A stretch of 64,000 bases of DNA from Pedobacter alluvionis. GTDB taxonomy: Bacteria > Bacteroidota > Bacteroidia > Sphingobacteriales > Sphingobacteriaceae. The notes under the pieces are model-generated. The model ran no database searches, was not told the origin of the DNA, and saw only the letters and a program-made list of their open reading frames with translations. The stretch covers positions 124,001 to 188,000 of the forward strand of contig NZ_RCCK01000013.1 in NCBI RefSeq assembly GCF_003664035.1. The letters run 5' to 3'. Below, in pieces: positions 16,503-24,160 of the stretch (position 1 is the first letter of the stretch; the number at the start of each line of letters is the position of its first letter). Position numbers and translations under genes: made by a program.

Positions 16503-17217
16503 CCATCTTATCTTTCAAAGAATCCTGCAGCAGTTGTTTCTCCAATTTTTTTGCAGCTCTTCTTTTTAAAACGGTGATTTCCATTTTAACATCCTGTTTT
16601 GGCCGGTTGTTTTTATCGGTTTCCAGAGCGGCAATTTTATCTACCATATCCAAGCCAACCACAATTTCGCCATAAACAGTATAATTGCGATCTAAATGAG
16701 GGGTGCCCCCTATTGTTTTATAAACCTCACGCTGCCATTCAGGGATTTTAAATTTTAAACGTTTCTCTTCTACACTGTTTAACTGCTGATCGGTAAAAAC
16801 CTTACCCTGTACCAGGTAAAACTGACTACCACTTGATGCTTTGGCCGGATTAACATCATCACCTTCCCTGGCAGCAGCCAGAACGCCTTTTTTGTGAAAC
16901 AAGCTATCATTAAACTCAGCTGGAATGGTATACTTCGGCCCTCCTTCACCCAATAAAGAATCAGGTTTGGCATTTTTAGAGTCCGGATCACCACCCTGGA
17001 TCATAAAATCTTTAATCACCCTGTGAAACAAAACATCATTGTAGTATCCCTGTTTAACCAGTTTTAAAAAATTATCGCGGTGTAGAGGAGTTTGGTTATA
17101 TAGCTTAATGATGCATTCTCCAAATTCGGTTTTAATGCGTACATATTTATTTTTGGGCTTTGCGGCAAAGGCTGAAAGCATCGAAAAGGTGCAGAGGAAT
17201 AATAATATTTTCTTCAT
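16495..17217 (-). CDS. Exported peptidylprolyl isomerase (cyclophilin type)
   Basis: A cyclophilin that helps proline-limited folding in the periplasm or outer envelope. Residues 1-18 are a signal peptide ending SAFA. The core is the compact bacterial cyclophilin: FLKLVKQGYYNDVLFHRVIKDFMIQGGDP, then ASSGSQFYLVQG and YTVYGEIVVGLDMVDKI. The family is typically about 165-200 residues; here a 30-residue insert (FTDQQLNSVEEKRLKFKIPEWQREVYKTIGG) and a lysine-rich tail extend it to 240, as is common in Bacteroidota. Its 3' end overlaps the toxin gene tail to tail. Confidence 0.92.
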   Translation of the reverse strand: MKKILLFLCTFSMLSAFAAKPKNKYVRIKTEFGECIIKLYNQTPLHRDNFLKLVKQGYYNDVLFHRVIKDFMIQGGDPDSKNAKPDSLLGEGGPKYTIPAEFNDSLFHKKGVLAAAREGDDVNPAKASSGSQFYLVQGKVFTDQQLNSVEEKRLKFKIPEWQREVYKTIGGTPHLDRNYTVYGEIVVGLDMVDKIAALETDKNNRPKQDVKMEITVLKRRAAKKLEKQLLQDSLKDKMVM

Positions 17218-17311
17218 TTAACTGGTGTTTGAGGCTAAATTAAGCTAAAAAATGAAATTCAGTAAAGAAATAACCGCTTTATTCGATAATTTTTGCTTTA
17301 CCTTTGTATTA

Positions 17312-17713
17312 ATGAAGTTAAAACAAAAAATAGCACTTTCTTTGGCTGTATTCTATGCAGTTAGTGTTATGGGTTTGGCTTTAAGTCTCCATTTCTGTGG
17401 GGGCAAACTGGAAAACGTTAAACTTTTCAGCAATGAGATTTCATGCAAATTCTGCAAGGATATTCCTGCTGAAAAGAAAGATGACGGTTGTTGCAAAAAT
17501 ACCCAGGTCACAGTTAAAGTAAAAGATAGTCACCATGCAGAGGCTCAGTTACAAATGCCAAAACTGTTTTCTATCCAGCTTTTTCTACACCCCCCTGTTT
17601 TAGCATTTCTAAGCAGCATTGATCCAAAGTTTTTTAGTAAAATTTCGAACAAAGCACCGCCATTATCCTCGCGGATTGCCTTGCATATTTTCAATTGCAT
17701 TTTTAGGAATTAG
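17312..17713 (+). CDS. HYC_CC_PP family protein
   Basis: A 133-residue exported or membrane-anchored protein with a hydrophobic N-terminus (residues 7-26). The cysteine pattern fits the Bacteroidota HYC_CC_PP family: HFC at 27-29, C45-x2-C48, CC at 60-61, and APP at 115-117. Function is unknown; such genes often sit beside heavy-metal genes, as here, so a role in metal binding is likely but inferred. I chose the ATG at 17312 over the one at 17252, because a TACCTTTG promoter box lies at 17299-17306 inside the longer version. Confidence 0.72.
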   Translation: MKLKQKIALSLAVFYAVSVMGLALSLHFCGGKLENVKLFSNEISCKFCKDIPAEKKDDGCCKNTQVTVKVKDSHHAEAQLQMPKLFSIQLFLHPPVLAFLSSIDPKFFSKISNKAPPLSSRIALHIFNCIFRN

Positions 17714-17800
17714 GATTTTAAACATCGGCTCGTCAATGCATCATTTTGCATTTCGACAGGCTCAATGTGACATTTCCTTAAATTCTAATTCAAAAAAATC

Positions 17801-18337
17801 ATGAAAGCAATAAAAATATTCAGCATCGTTATGCTATTTTTCGCCGTTAATGTTTCGGCACAACAAATCTCTACAGCAGATTTACAGGTAACCGGTTTAA
17901 CCTGTTCTATGTGCTCAAACGCAACACAAAAATCTTTAGAAACCCTCGGCTTTATCAGTAGCGTTAAACCTGATTTAAATAAAAACATTTTTGTTTTAAC
18001 CTTTAAAAAAGACGCCAACGTTAACCTTGACCTGATCCGCAAAAAAGTTCAGGATGCAGGTTTTTCAGTAGGCGGCTTAACGGCTAACTTCAATTTTAAT
18101 GATGTTAAGGTAGACGATAAAGGTCAGGCTGTTGTTAACGGCAATGTGTACCGTTTTGTAAATGTAAAAGGTAAAACGCTTAGTGGCAACGTAAAGGCCA
18201 GCGTAGTGGATAAAGATTTCATATCTGGTTCTGCATTTAAAAAACAGGCAACCACTGCTAATTCTGATGCTTATGCAAGCGGAACCGGTGTTGTAAATGG
18301 TAAAAAAACCCGTATTTATCATTTAGTTCTTTCGTAA
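17801..18337 (+). CDS. Exported heavy-metal-associated (HMA) domain protein
   Basis: A signal peptide (1-20, ending NVSA) precedes an HMA domain (about 26-92) with the soft-metal motif TCSMC at C35 and C38 and the usual beta-alpha-beta pattern (SLETLGF, VQDAGF). The C-terminal half (about 95-178) is a beta-rich region of no family I know. HMA domains usually bind Cu(I); being exported, this one probably binds or hands over copper in the periplasm. One base separates it from the next gene, so the two are surely co-transcribed. Confidence 0.82.
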   Translation: MKAIKIFSIVMLFFAVNVSAQQISTADLQVTGLTCSMCSNATQKSLETLGFISSVKPDLNKNIFVLTFKKDANVNLDLIRKKVQDAGFSVGGLTANFNFNDVKVDDKGQAVVNGNVYRFVNVKGKTLSGNVKASVVDKDFISGSAFKKQATTANSDAYASGTGVVNGKKTRIYHLVLS

Positions 18338-18338
18338 G

Positions 18339-19151
18339 ATGAGGCGGATATTCGTGTTAGCGCTGATGATGATCGGCGCTTATGCCAGTGTTTCGGCACA
18401 AGAACTATATGTATTTACAGAGCCTGCAAGTAATATGCCTACCAAATCAATTGGTGTAAGGATTACTAATGAGGGCATGTTCAATTATCCGGGTTACGTA
18501 AGCCGGACGATCCCGGAGGTAATGATCGGTTTTAACAAAAATCTGATGATGCATGCACAGGCCTTTCTCTCGGATATAGATGGAAAATACCGTTTAGAAG
18601 GAGGAAGTTTATACGCCAAGTACCGGTTTTTATCCTTGGATGAGGCACATAGCCATTTCAGGGCATCTGCTTTTGGAAGGGTAAGCACCAGCAGGCGCCC
18701 AACATACACAAGAGACATTAATCTTGAGGGTGACAATAGTGGCGTACAAGGTGGATTGATTTTCACACAGCTGCTGCACAAACTGGCATTATCATCAACC
18801 TTGGGTTATGCACATGCTTTTGAAAACAGCAACAGTCAGATTGCGGGAATGCCGCAGCCAAAGAACATGTTATCTTACAGTTTATCGTCGGGTTATTTGG
18901 TTTTACCAGTAGTTTATAAGGATTACAAACAGCCCAATTTTAATGTATATTTAGAATTGCTGGGCAAAACCGATCCGGGCAGCGGTCAGTCTTATTTAGA
19001 TATCGCTCCTGCTGTACAAATGATTTTGAACAGCACAACCCGCATCGATTTTGGCTACCGCTTTCAGGCAGCCGGAAATATGGATAACCGATACACCAAA
19101 AACATGTACCTGCTTCGGGCAGAATTTAACTTCTTTAACGTTTTAAAATAA
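18339..19151 (+). CDS. Putative outer-membrane beta-barrel protein of the metal cluster
   Basis: A 270-residue protein with a signal peptide (1-20, ASVSA) and alternating polar/hydrophobic strands with aromatic ends (LYAKYRFL, IDFGYRF, LLRAEFNFFNVLK), ending in aromatic residues as outer-membrane barrels do. No domain is recognised. It follows the HMA protein by one base, so it probably serves the same metal process, for instance as an outer-membrane channel or sensor; this is inference. Confidence 0.7.
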   Translation: MRRIFVLALMMIGAYASVSAQELYVFTEPASNMPTKSIGVRITNEGMFNYPGYVSRTIPEVMIGFNKNLMMHAQAFLSDIDGKYRLEGGSLYAKYRFLSLDEAHSHFRASAFGRVSTSRRPTYTRDINLEGDNSGVQGGLIFTQLLHKLALSSTLGYAHAFENSNSQIAGMPQPKNMLSYSLSSGYLVLPVVYKDYKQPNFNVYLELLGKTDPGSGQSYLDIAPAVQMILNSTTRIDFGYRFQAAGNMDNRYTKNMYLLRAEFNFFNVLK

Positions 19152-19163
19152 AAAAATAACGAA

Positions 19164-19208
19164 GCGATCATGGTTTTCATATTAAACTGAAAATGAAACC
19201 ATGATCGC
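19164..19208. other. Long stem-loop in the metal cluster
   Basis: GCGATCATGGTTT (19164-19176) pairs with AAACCATGATCGC (19196-19208), with a short CAT/ATG extension inside. No T-run follows on either strand. It may limit read-through or stabilise mRNA between the outer-membrane protein and the DUF3347 gene. The left arm resembles the stem-loop at 15854. Confidence 0.6.
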
Positions 19209-19237
19209 CTCATCAGCATTAGAAACACTATAAAAAG

Positions 19238-19741
19238 ATGAAAAAAATATTAGGATTAGTTGCCATTATGACGATCGCAACAACAGCATTCACTTATGCA
19301 CAAAGTAAAACAGATGTAGCCTTAAATCAGGTATTAACGGCATATTACGATGTAAAAAATGCATTAGCAACCGATAAAAAAGACTTAGCCATTGAAAAAG
19401 TGAAAATTTTATCGGCAAAGGTAAATGCCGTTAATCATAAAGATTTACCAGCCGATCAACATAAAATATTTATGGAACAAGCGGCCATTATTAAAAATAA
19501 AGCCACGCTACTTGCGGGTTCAAACGACATCAAAACACAGAGAAAAGCCTTTGAAGGGATTTCTTATGCAATGATTAAAACGTTGAAAGGCCTGAAATTT
19601 AACGGCCAAACCGTTTATATTCAACATTGTCCAATGGCAAAGGCGAGCTGGTTAAATGAGAAAGAGAGTATCGAAAATCCATATTATGGAAGCATGATGT
19701 TTGATTGTGGCGACGTTTCTGAAACCATAAAATCGAACTAA
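19238..19741 (+). CDS. DUF3347 domain protein, exported
   Basis: A 167-residue protein with a signal peptide (1-21) and a DUF3347 domain: LTAYYDVKNALATDKKDLA at the start and VYIQHCPMAKASWLNEKES...YYGSMMFDCGDV at the end. DUF3347 is found alone or fused to CusB-type efflux adaptors in Bacteroidota, and its HCPM segment with a second cysteine suggests metal binding. It shares a base with the next gene (TAATG), so the regulator is co-translated. Likely a periplasmic copper-binding protein. Confidence 0.82.
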   Translation: MKKILGLVAIMTIATTAFTYAQSKTDVALNQVLTAYYDVKNALATDKKDLAIEKVKILSAKVNAVNHKDLPADQHKIFMEQAAIIKNKATLLAGSNDIKTQRKAFEGISYAMIKTLKGLKFNGQTVYIQHCPMAKASWLNEKESIENPYYGSMMFDCGDVSETIKSN

Positions 19742-20301
19742 TGAACCTGCATATCAAAAATATGGTATGCAACCGTTGTAAAATGGTGGTTAAAGCCGAG
19801 CTGGAAAAGCTTGGCTTTAAACCGCTATTGGTCGAGCTTGGCGAAGTTACCCTTGCCGAAAACATAACAGCAGAGGATAAAATCAAAATTGCGGAGCAAC
19901 TGACCCATTTTGGCTTCGAATTGCTGGAGGATAAAAAAACTCAAATTGCAGAACAGATTAAAACGGCTATCATTAACCTGGTACATTATACCAAAGAACC
20001 TTTAAAAATCAATCTCTCGGCTTATCTCAGCGAGCAGTTAAAACAGGAATATTCGAGCTTAAGCAGCATTTTTTCTGAACTTGAAAACCAAACGATTGAG
20101 AAGTATTTTATTGCTCAAAAAATAGAAAAAGCAAAAGAAATGCTTACCTACGGCGAGCTTACTTTGAGCGAAATTGCCTTCCAATTAAATTACAGCAGTG
20201 TAGCTCACCTATCGGCTCAATTTAAAAAAGTAACCGGAATTACGCCTTCGGCTTATAAAGCAGCATCAACAGATAGCAGGAAAACGCTCGATGAGGTCTG
20301 A
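19741..20301 (+). CDS. AraC-family regulator with N-terminal HMA-like domain
   Basis: Residues 1-70 resemble an HMA domain with C10-x2-C13 (NMVCNRCKMVV) and the KLGFKPLLVELGEVTL and LTHFGFELLEDKK pattern. Residues about 100-182 form an AraC-type DNA-binding domain (AQKIEKAKEMLTYGELTLSEIAFQLNYSSVAHLSAQFKKVTGITPSAYK). The two cysteines make it a plausible cytoplasmic copper or other soft-metal sensor for the cluster. Such HMA-AraC fusions are common in Bacteroidota beside copper genes. It is the last gene of the unit, one base overlapping the DUF3347 gene. Confidence 0.85.
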   Translation: MNLHIKNMVCNRCKMVVKAELEKLGFKPLLVELGEVTLAENITAEDKIKIAEQLTHFGFELLEDKKTQIAEQIKTAIINLVHYTKEPLKINLSAYLSEQLKQEYSSLSSIFSELENQTIEKYFIAQKIEKAKEMLTYGELTLSEIAFQLNYSSVAHLSAQFKKVTGITPSAYKAASTDSRKTLDEV

Positions 20302-20583
20302 GAATGTAAAATGGAAGAGGTAAGATGGAGGATGGGCTTAAAGTTTATGGTCAATGGTTAGATAGATCGTGGTTGATGGGCTAATCGGCTTATAGTCTAT
20401 GAACTATGAACCAAAAAACCATCAACCACTTATCAATTCAACAATCCCAGCAATTTAACAATTCGATAATTTAGCCATTCCAACAGTTAACCGATTAATC
20501 CCCCTCTATCCAATTTCTTACCATAAGTCAAGACTGATCGACTGATAATCAGCTAATTTTGCACCTAAATAAAATCACTAAAT
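20302..20583 (+). repeat. Intergenic stretch with word-like repeats and the yceI promoter
   Basis: No gene is seen. The stretch has purine-rich words (GTAAAATGGAAGAGGTAAG) like those at 440-470 and 56780, an inverted pair GTGGTTGATGG (20369-20379) and CCATCAACCAC (20419-20429), and many AATTC/CAATT words. A promoter-like TAATTTTG box lies at 20554-20561, 23 bases before yceI. Confidence 0.55.
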
Positions 20584-21156
20584 ATGAAAAAATTATTCTT
20601 ATTTCTGATTGCTACCTCAATTAGTGTGGCATCATTTGCACAAACCAGCTGGAAGATAGATCCAATGCACTCGTTTGTAAACTTTTCGGTTAAACACATG
20701 GGCATCTCTTTTGTTGATGGCTCATTCAAAAAATTCGATGGGACGGTTACCGCTTCTAAGCCAGATTTAACTGATGCTAAAATTGCCTTTACCGTTGATG
20801 TAAACAGCATTACTACAGGTGTTGACATGAGAGATGGTCACTTAAAAACAGATGATTTCTTTAACGCTGAGAAATTTCCAACGATGAAATTCGAAAGCAC
20901 TTCTTTCAAAAAATTAAGCGGTAACAATTATGAGTTAAGTGGTAAATTAACCATCCGCGATGTAACTAAAGATGTAAAATTTGCTGTTGTTTATGGCGGT
21001 ACAGCTAAAGATCAACAAGGCAATACTAAAGCAGGTTTCGGTGCTACCACAACCATTAACCGTTTAGATTATAATATCAAATATGATCCAACTGGTGCAG
21101 GCGTTGCAAAAGATGTTGCGATCAAATTAAACCTGGAATTTGTTCAGGGAAAATAA
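20584..21156 (+). CDS. YceI family protein, exported
   Basis: A 190-residue protein with a signal peptide (1-20, SVASFAQ) and the YceI lipocalin-like fold: WKIDPMHSFVNFSVKHMGISFVDGSF, GVDMRDGHLKTDDFFNAEKFPTMKFES and KLTIRDVTKDVKF. Family members bind isoprenoid chains or other lipids in the periplasm and are often stress-induced. It follows the metal cluster with its own promoter, so a shared role is possible but not shown. Confidence 0.92.
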   Translation: MKKLFLFLIATSISVASFAQTSWKIDPMHSFVNFSVKHMGISFVDGSFKKFDGTVTASKPDLTDAKIAFTVDVNSITTGVDMRDGHLKTDDFFNAEKFPTMKFESTSFKKLSGNNYELSGKLTIRDVTKDVKFAVVYGGTAKDQQGNTKAGFGATTTINRLDYNIKYDPTGAGVAKDVAIKLNLEFVQGK

Positions 21157-21166
21157 AATATAGGAT

Positions 21167-21229
21167 CGTCATTCCGGGCTTGTCCCGGAATCTTTCATTT
21201 AAATAGATCCTGAAACAAGTTCAGGATGA
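21167..21229. repeat. Palindromic intergenic repeat, CGTCATTCCGGG type with GATCCTGAAACAAG right half
   Basis: The left half is CGTCATTCCGGGCTTGTCCCGGAA, itself a hairpin. The right half is GATCCTGAAACAAGTTCAGGATGA, as at 12687-12711. This copy joins halves of two families. Confidence 0.7.
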
Positions 21230-21251
21230 AGATTACCTAAATAAAAATGCC

Positions 21252-22076
21252 ATGTCTGCACTATCCCAATTCAGAAATTTTACTCAACGCTTGCCTCAAA
21301 CGGATTTAATGCCAACGCTTTTTATTGGCCATGGCTCTCCTATGAACGGGATTGAAAACAATGAGTTTAGTGAGAGTTGGGTAGATTTGGCCAAACATAT
21401 CCCTATTCCAAAAGCAGTTTTGGTGGTATCGGCACATTGGTACACTCACGGTACTTTTGTAACTGCAATGGATTTCCCAGGTACTATCCACGATTTTGGT
21501 GGTTTCCCACAGGCACTTTTCGATGTTCAATATCCTGCTCCGGGCAATCCGAAACTTGCTGCAGAAATACCTGGCTTAATCCACTCCACTCCTGTTGGTT
21601 TAGACCACGATTGGGGTTTAGACCATGGCACCTGGACAGTAGTAAGGCACATGTATCCAAATGCAGACATCCCAGTTTTGCAACTTAGCATTGATTATAC
21701 CAAATCGCCGGAACAACATTATGAAATTGCCAAAGAAATTTATGCACTCCGCAAAAAAGCGATATTGGTTATAGGTAGTGGAAATATGGTGCACAATCTA
21801 CGTATGTTAAGCTGGGAAATGATTAATGGCGGCGGTTACGATTGGGCGATTGAAATGAATGATAAATTCAAAAATTTAATTGCAAACGGCGATTTTCAAC
21901 CTTTAATCAATTACCGCAATCTTGGCAGTGATGCGATGTTAGCCATCCCTACTCCGGAACATTATTTGCCACTTATTTATACGCTTGGAATGAAAAACGA
22001 TAAGGAAGAGGTTTCGTTTTTTAATGATAAAGCAGTTGGCGGTTCGTTAACGATGACATCAGTTCTGGTGGGGTAA
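21252..22076 (+). CDS. ygiD: Extradiol ring-cleaving dioxygenase, YgiD/DODA type
   Basis: The 274-residue protein matches the class III extradiol dioxygenases of the 4,5-DOPA type. Metal and active-site histidines lie in FIGHGSPMN, VVSAHWYTHG and TIHDFGGFP, and a further one in the DHDWGLDHGTWTVVRHMYP block. YgiD cleaves DOPA in vitro; the physiological substrate is unknown. The start at 21252 gives a 21-residue leader (MSALSQFRNFTQRLPQTDLM) before the fold; a start at 21309 is possible. Confidence 0.88.
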   Translation: MSALSQFRNFTQRLPQTDLMPTLFIGHGSPMNGIENNEFSESWVDLAKHIPIPKAVLVVSAHWYTHGTFVTAMDFPGTIHDFGGFPQALFDVQYPAPGNPKLAAEIPGLIHSTPVGLDHDWGLDHGTWTVVRHMYPNADIPVLQLSIDYTKSPEQHYEIAKEIYALRKKAILVIGSGNMVHNLRMLSWEMINGGGYDWAIEMNDKFKNLIANGDFQPLINYRNLGSDAMLAIPTPEHYLPLIYTLGMKNDKEEVSFFNDKAVGGSLTMTSVLVG

Positions 22077-22112
22077 TAACATCTTTAAACGATGAACTTC
22101 CTCTACAGTAAA

Positions 22113-22138
22113 AGATTCTTCACTGCGTTCAGAATGAC
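22113..22138. repeat. Half repeat, AGATTCTTC ... TCAGAATGAC
   Basis: AGATTCTTCACTGCGTTCAGAATGAC is the right end of the family at 31709-31821, 49704-49977 and 61212-61293. Confidence 0.65.
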
Positions 22139-22225
22139 AACAATCTAAAATTCTATAAAACTTTATGATTATTCTGTAACGCTTATCGCACATTGAAGCG
22201 GTAAATTTGTATAAAGAATTTAATC

Positions 22226-22945
22226 ATGACACATACCTATCAACTCACGGGCATGACCTGTGGCGGTTGCGAAAATAAAGTTAAAAGTAACCTGCTTAAT
22301 TTACCAGATTTAACCTCGGTTGAGGTTTCTAAAGACACCAATACTGTTATCATTAGCATGGATAAACATATCGGTTTAGATACCTTGCAACAAGCTTTGG
22401 GAGGTAATGACAGCAAATATCAGATTTCTGCCGCACATCACAATGAAACGCTTGAAGAAACAAAATCCTGGGCAGAAACCTACAAACCCATTCTGTTGAT
22501 CTTTGGGTATGTAACCGCAATATCGTTAGTGGTTTCGTGGCAGGCCAATGCCATCAATTTTATGGTGTTTATGCGCGTTTTTATGGCAGGATTCTTTCTT
22601 ACCTTTTCTTTCTTTAAAATGCTCAACTTAAAAGCCTTTGCCGAAAGTTATGCCATGTACGATATCGTGGCTAAAAAATTCAGCGCTTGGGGTTATATCT
22701 ATGCCTTTATCGAATTGGGCTTAGGCTTATCCTTTGCATTAAACCTATCGCCTGTTATCGTGAATTGGGTCACCCTGATCGTAATGATCATTAGTATTTT
22801 TGGAGTTTTAGAAAGCGTTTTAAACAAAAAGAAAATTCAATGCGCTTGCTTGGGCGCGGTGTTTAACCTACCCATGAGTACCGTAACCATTGTTGAAGAT
22901 GCGATTATGATTGCCATGAGCGCAGCCATGTTGATTTTGATGTAG
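22226..22945 (+). CDS. HMA domain fused to a MauE-like four-helix membrane domain
   Basis: Residues 1-70 form an HMA domain (TGMTCGGCENKVKSNL, C12 and C15). Residues about 88-239 have four membrane helices, similar to MauE/DoxX-type proteins, with a CAC motif (IQCACLGAVFNLP) before the last helix. The layout suggests a membrane protein that receives a soft metal on the cytoplasmic HMA domain and passes metal or electrons through the membrane domain. MauE helps assemble methylamine dehydrogenase but no such genes are here. A TAAATTTG box at 22202-22209 lies upstream. Confidence 0.8.
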   Translation: MTHTYQLTGMTCGGCENKVKSNLLNLPDLTSVEVSKDTNTVIISMDKHIGLDTLQQALGGNDSKYQISAAHHNETLEETKSWAETYKPILLIFGYVTAISLVVSWQANAINFMVFMRVFMAGFFLTFSFFKMLNLKAFAESYAMYDIVAKKFSAWGYIYAFIELGLGLSFALNLSPVIVNWVTLIVMIISIFGVLESVLNKKKIQCACLGAVFNLPMSTVTIVEDAIMIAMSAAMLILM

Positions 22946-23359
22946 TTAAATTTTAGTCAAAAGCTCATCAGGTGGAAAAGCTGGAATTTCTGAATCTTTG
23001 AAATCTTTAATATTTCTGGTAACAATGTAATCCAGCTTTTCTATCTTATAAGCACAAAGTATCTGCAAGGCATCTTCGAAGTCTTTATGTTTAGATTTCA
23101 ATCCTTTTTTAATAATATCCTGATCTATTGCAATAACTTGAATATATTCAAGTACATTATAAATTACCTCTCTTAAAGTCCGTTCCTCAAGATATTTTTT
23201 TAATAAATAATGTGTTGTCGCTATTGAATGTGAAGAAGTAAACAACTGAACTTCTTTACGTTCCGATTTTTCGAAAAGTTCTATAGCAAATTTGCTGAAA
23301 GGTTTTCTATCTGCGATTAAATCAATAATAATATTCGTATCAACAAAAATCCTTTTCAT
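22946..23359 (-). CDS. PIN domain toxin (VapC-like)
   Basis: A 137-residue PIN-domain protein. The acidic residues of the nuclease centre are visible: FVDTNIIIDL at the N-terminus (D7), FEDALQ in the middle (KHKDFEDALQ) and VTRNIKDF near the end. PIN toxins of this type cut tRNA or rRNA. It overlaps the DUF6364 gene by 4 bases (ATGA), a toxin-antitoxin arrangement. Its stop directly abuts the stop of the convergent HMA-MauE gene. Confidence 0.88.
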   Translation of the reverse strand: MKRIFVDTNIIIDLIADRKPFSKFAIELFEKSERKEVQLFTSSHSIATTHYLLKKYLEERTLREVIYNVLEYIQVIAIDQDIIKKGLKSKHKDFEDALQILCAYKIEKLDYIVTRNIKDFKDSEIPAFPPDELLTKI

Positions 23360-23595
23360 AGATGTTTACGTTCAAAATAATCATGAAGCTCAGCATCATC
23401 ATCAAAATCATCTGGGAGTTTCACAGCTCCCACAATACCTCTTAACTTTGACGAAACAGTAGTAACCTCATTAAGCGTAATGGTTTCTAAATACTTTTCA
23501 ACCAATTCAGATAAGCTACGCCCAGTTTGCTTTGCATAAGATTTTGCTTTTTCAATGGTCGATTTCTGTACAGTCAATGTTAACTTAGTCGTCAT
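23356..23595 (-). CDS. DUF6364 family antitoxin
   Basis: A 79-residue protein with an N-terminal ribbon-helix-helix-like segment (TKLTLTVQKSTIEKAKSYAKQTGRSLSELVEKYLE) that would bind DNA as a dimer and a C-terminal tail that would wrap the PIN toxin. DUF6364 proteins regularly precede PIN toxins in Bacteroidota. On the minus strand a TATATTTG promoter box (23613-23620) and the palindrome ACACGTGT (23597-23604) lie just upstream of its ATG, a likely autorepression site. Confidence 0.85.
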   Translation of the reverse strand: MTTKLTLTVQKSTIEKAKSYAKQTGRSLSELVEKYLETITLNEVTTVSSKLRGIVGAVKLPDDFDDDAELHDYFERKHL

Positions 23596-23683
23596 AACAC
23601 GTGTGATTTATTCAAATATACGTATAACAGTTTAAACGAACAAGAAGCAGCTTTATTATAATCCTATTTATATAAAAATTAGA

Positions 23684-24160
23684 TTATTGCCGCTTATATC
23701 TAAATTCCGATTTTCGGCTTTTCCCATTAGACTCGCCTTCAATCCAGGCGAGCATTTCATTTTTACCCAGGTTTTGGTAAACTATTCTTTGCGGAAAATC
23801 GTGTTCCTTGTTTTCGAAAATATAGATCTGATCCTTTGTGGAGATAAGCTTAAAACAGACTTCCTTCCCTTCATTCTGATTAGCAACCGTTGAACAATAG
23901 AAAACATCTTTTCCTATTTTTCTGATCTGTAAGGTTTCAGTAAGTATACTATCTCCTTTTGCATTAACGCGATAACTCTTGCCTTTCAGTATTTTATCAG
24001 CACCCTGGCTCCATTGTTCCACAATTTTACCTTTGGGTGTCTGCATTTCCCAGGAGCCTAAAACGAAAGCAAATGTTTTTGAAGGATTTTTTTGCGCTTT
24101 AACATTGCTATAAAAACCAACAAAAAATAAAATCAAGGAGTATAAATAGATTCTTTTCAT
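23684..24160 (-). CDS. DUF6265 family exported protein
   Basis: A 158-residue protein with a signal peptide (1-22, SNVKAQ). The body matches the small calycin-like DUF6265 family: FVLGSWEM at the start, then KEHDFPQRIVYQNLGKNEMLAWIEG near the end. Function unknown. It overlaps the DinB-type gene by 4 bases (ATGA) and so is its partner in a two-gene operon. Confidence 0.82.
   Translation of the reverse strand: MKRIYLYSLILFFVGFYSNVKAQKNPSKTFAFVLGSWEMQTPKGKIVEQWSQGADKILKGKSYRVNAKGDSILTETLQIRKIGKDVFYCSTVANQNEGKEVCFKLISTKDQIYIFENKEHDFPQRIVYQNLGKNEMLAWIEGESNGKSRKSEFRYKRQ

Noticed and set aside
23597..23604. ACACGTGT as another parS site
   Set aside because: It has the CACGTG core but lacks the TGTT...AACA flanks, and its place fits an antitoxin operator better.
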